Assembly (NCBI GenBank): GCA_031283905.1
Contig: JAITAW010000056.1
Span: forward strand, 1-5,502
From: Treponema sp.
GTDB taxonomy: Bacteria; Spirochaetota; Spirochaetia; Treponematales; Breznakiellaceae
Direction: 5' to 3'
Length of the DNA stretch: 5,502 nt
Shown here: positions 5,475-5,502 of the stretch, one piece after another
How positions within the stretch are numbered: position 1 is the stretch's first letter
How the letters are laid out: every line of letters begins with the position of its first letter
Translations under genes and position numbers: made by a program
Notes under the pieces: model-generated
The model's input: only the letters and a program-made list of their open reading frames with translations
Told to the model about the DNA's origin: nothing
Database searches by the model: none

Positions 5475-5502
5475 CAATTTTTGTAATTTGACAAAATCTA
5501 TC

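Noticed and set aside
1..5502. tRNA, rRNA, CRISPR array or transposase gene
   Set aside because: No cloverleaf, rRNA-like sequence, regularly spaced repeats or transposase motifs were seen on either strand by eye.

Overview
The window is a compact bacterial region whose six protein genes all lie on the minus strand. It reads best as a piece of a spirochaete chromosome, most likely Treponema or a close relative. The reasons are a FapA-type (DUF342) motility protein with an N-terminal Jag-like domain, two small spirochaete-looking unknown proteins packed directly behind it, weak or absent Shine-Dalgarno sequences, and intermediate GC content. The organism call is an inference from gene content and was not checked against any database.

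Read from the right edge in the direction of transcription, the layout is: fapA (5474-3546); a 107-residue charged protein (3540-3217); a 213-residue membrane-anchored coiled-coil protein ending in a helix-turn-helix-like segment (3215-2574); a membrane-anchored NusG domain II protein (2570-2127); and a Gx transporter family (Hpre_diP_synt_I) membrane protein (2143-1583). Gaps between these five are 1 to 5 bases, and the last two overlap by 17 bases, so they look like one transcription unit. A GC-rich hairpin (1513-1538) follows the last gene. Immediately after it comes a near-consensus promoter (TTTACA, 17-base spacer, TATACT) placed so that trpS (1471-479, tryptophanyl-tRNA synthetase) should be made from a leaderless or nearly leaderless mRNA.

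The left 478 bases hold no convincing gene. They contain a run of structured DNA: a 124-base imperfect palindrome (10-133) that resembles in outline an integron attC site or a small palindromic mobile element, two further strong hairpins (176-208 and 215-243), an outward-facing plus-strand promoter-like sequence (271-298), and an 8-base inverted pair CCTAGGCC/GGCCTAGG (2-9 and 307-314) bracketing the hairpins.

Functionally, the fapA half points to flagellar assembly or cell-surface organisation. The NusG II plus Gx pair points to a membrane redox or cofactor-related function of unknown detail, and trpS is housekeeping. The least understood parts are the two unknown proteins behind fapA, the NusG II/Gx pair attached to that operon, and the palindrome cluster at the left.
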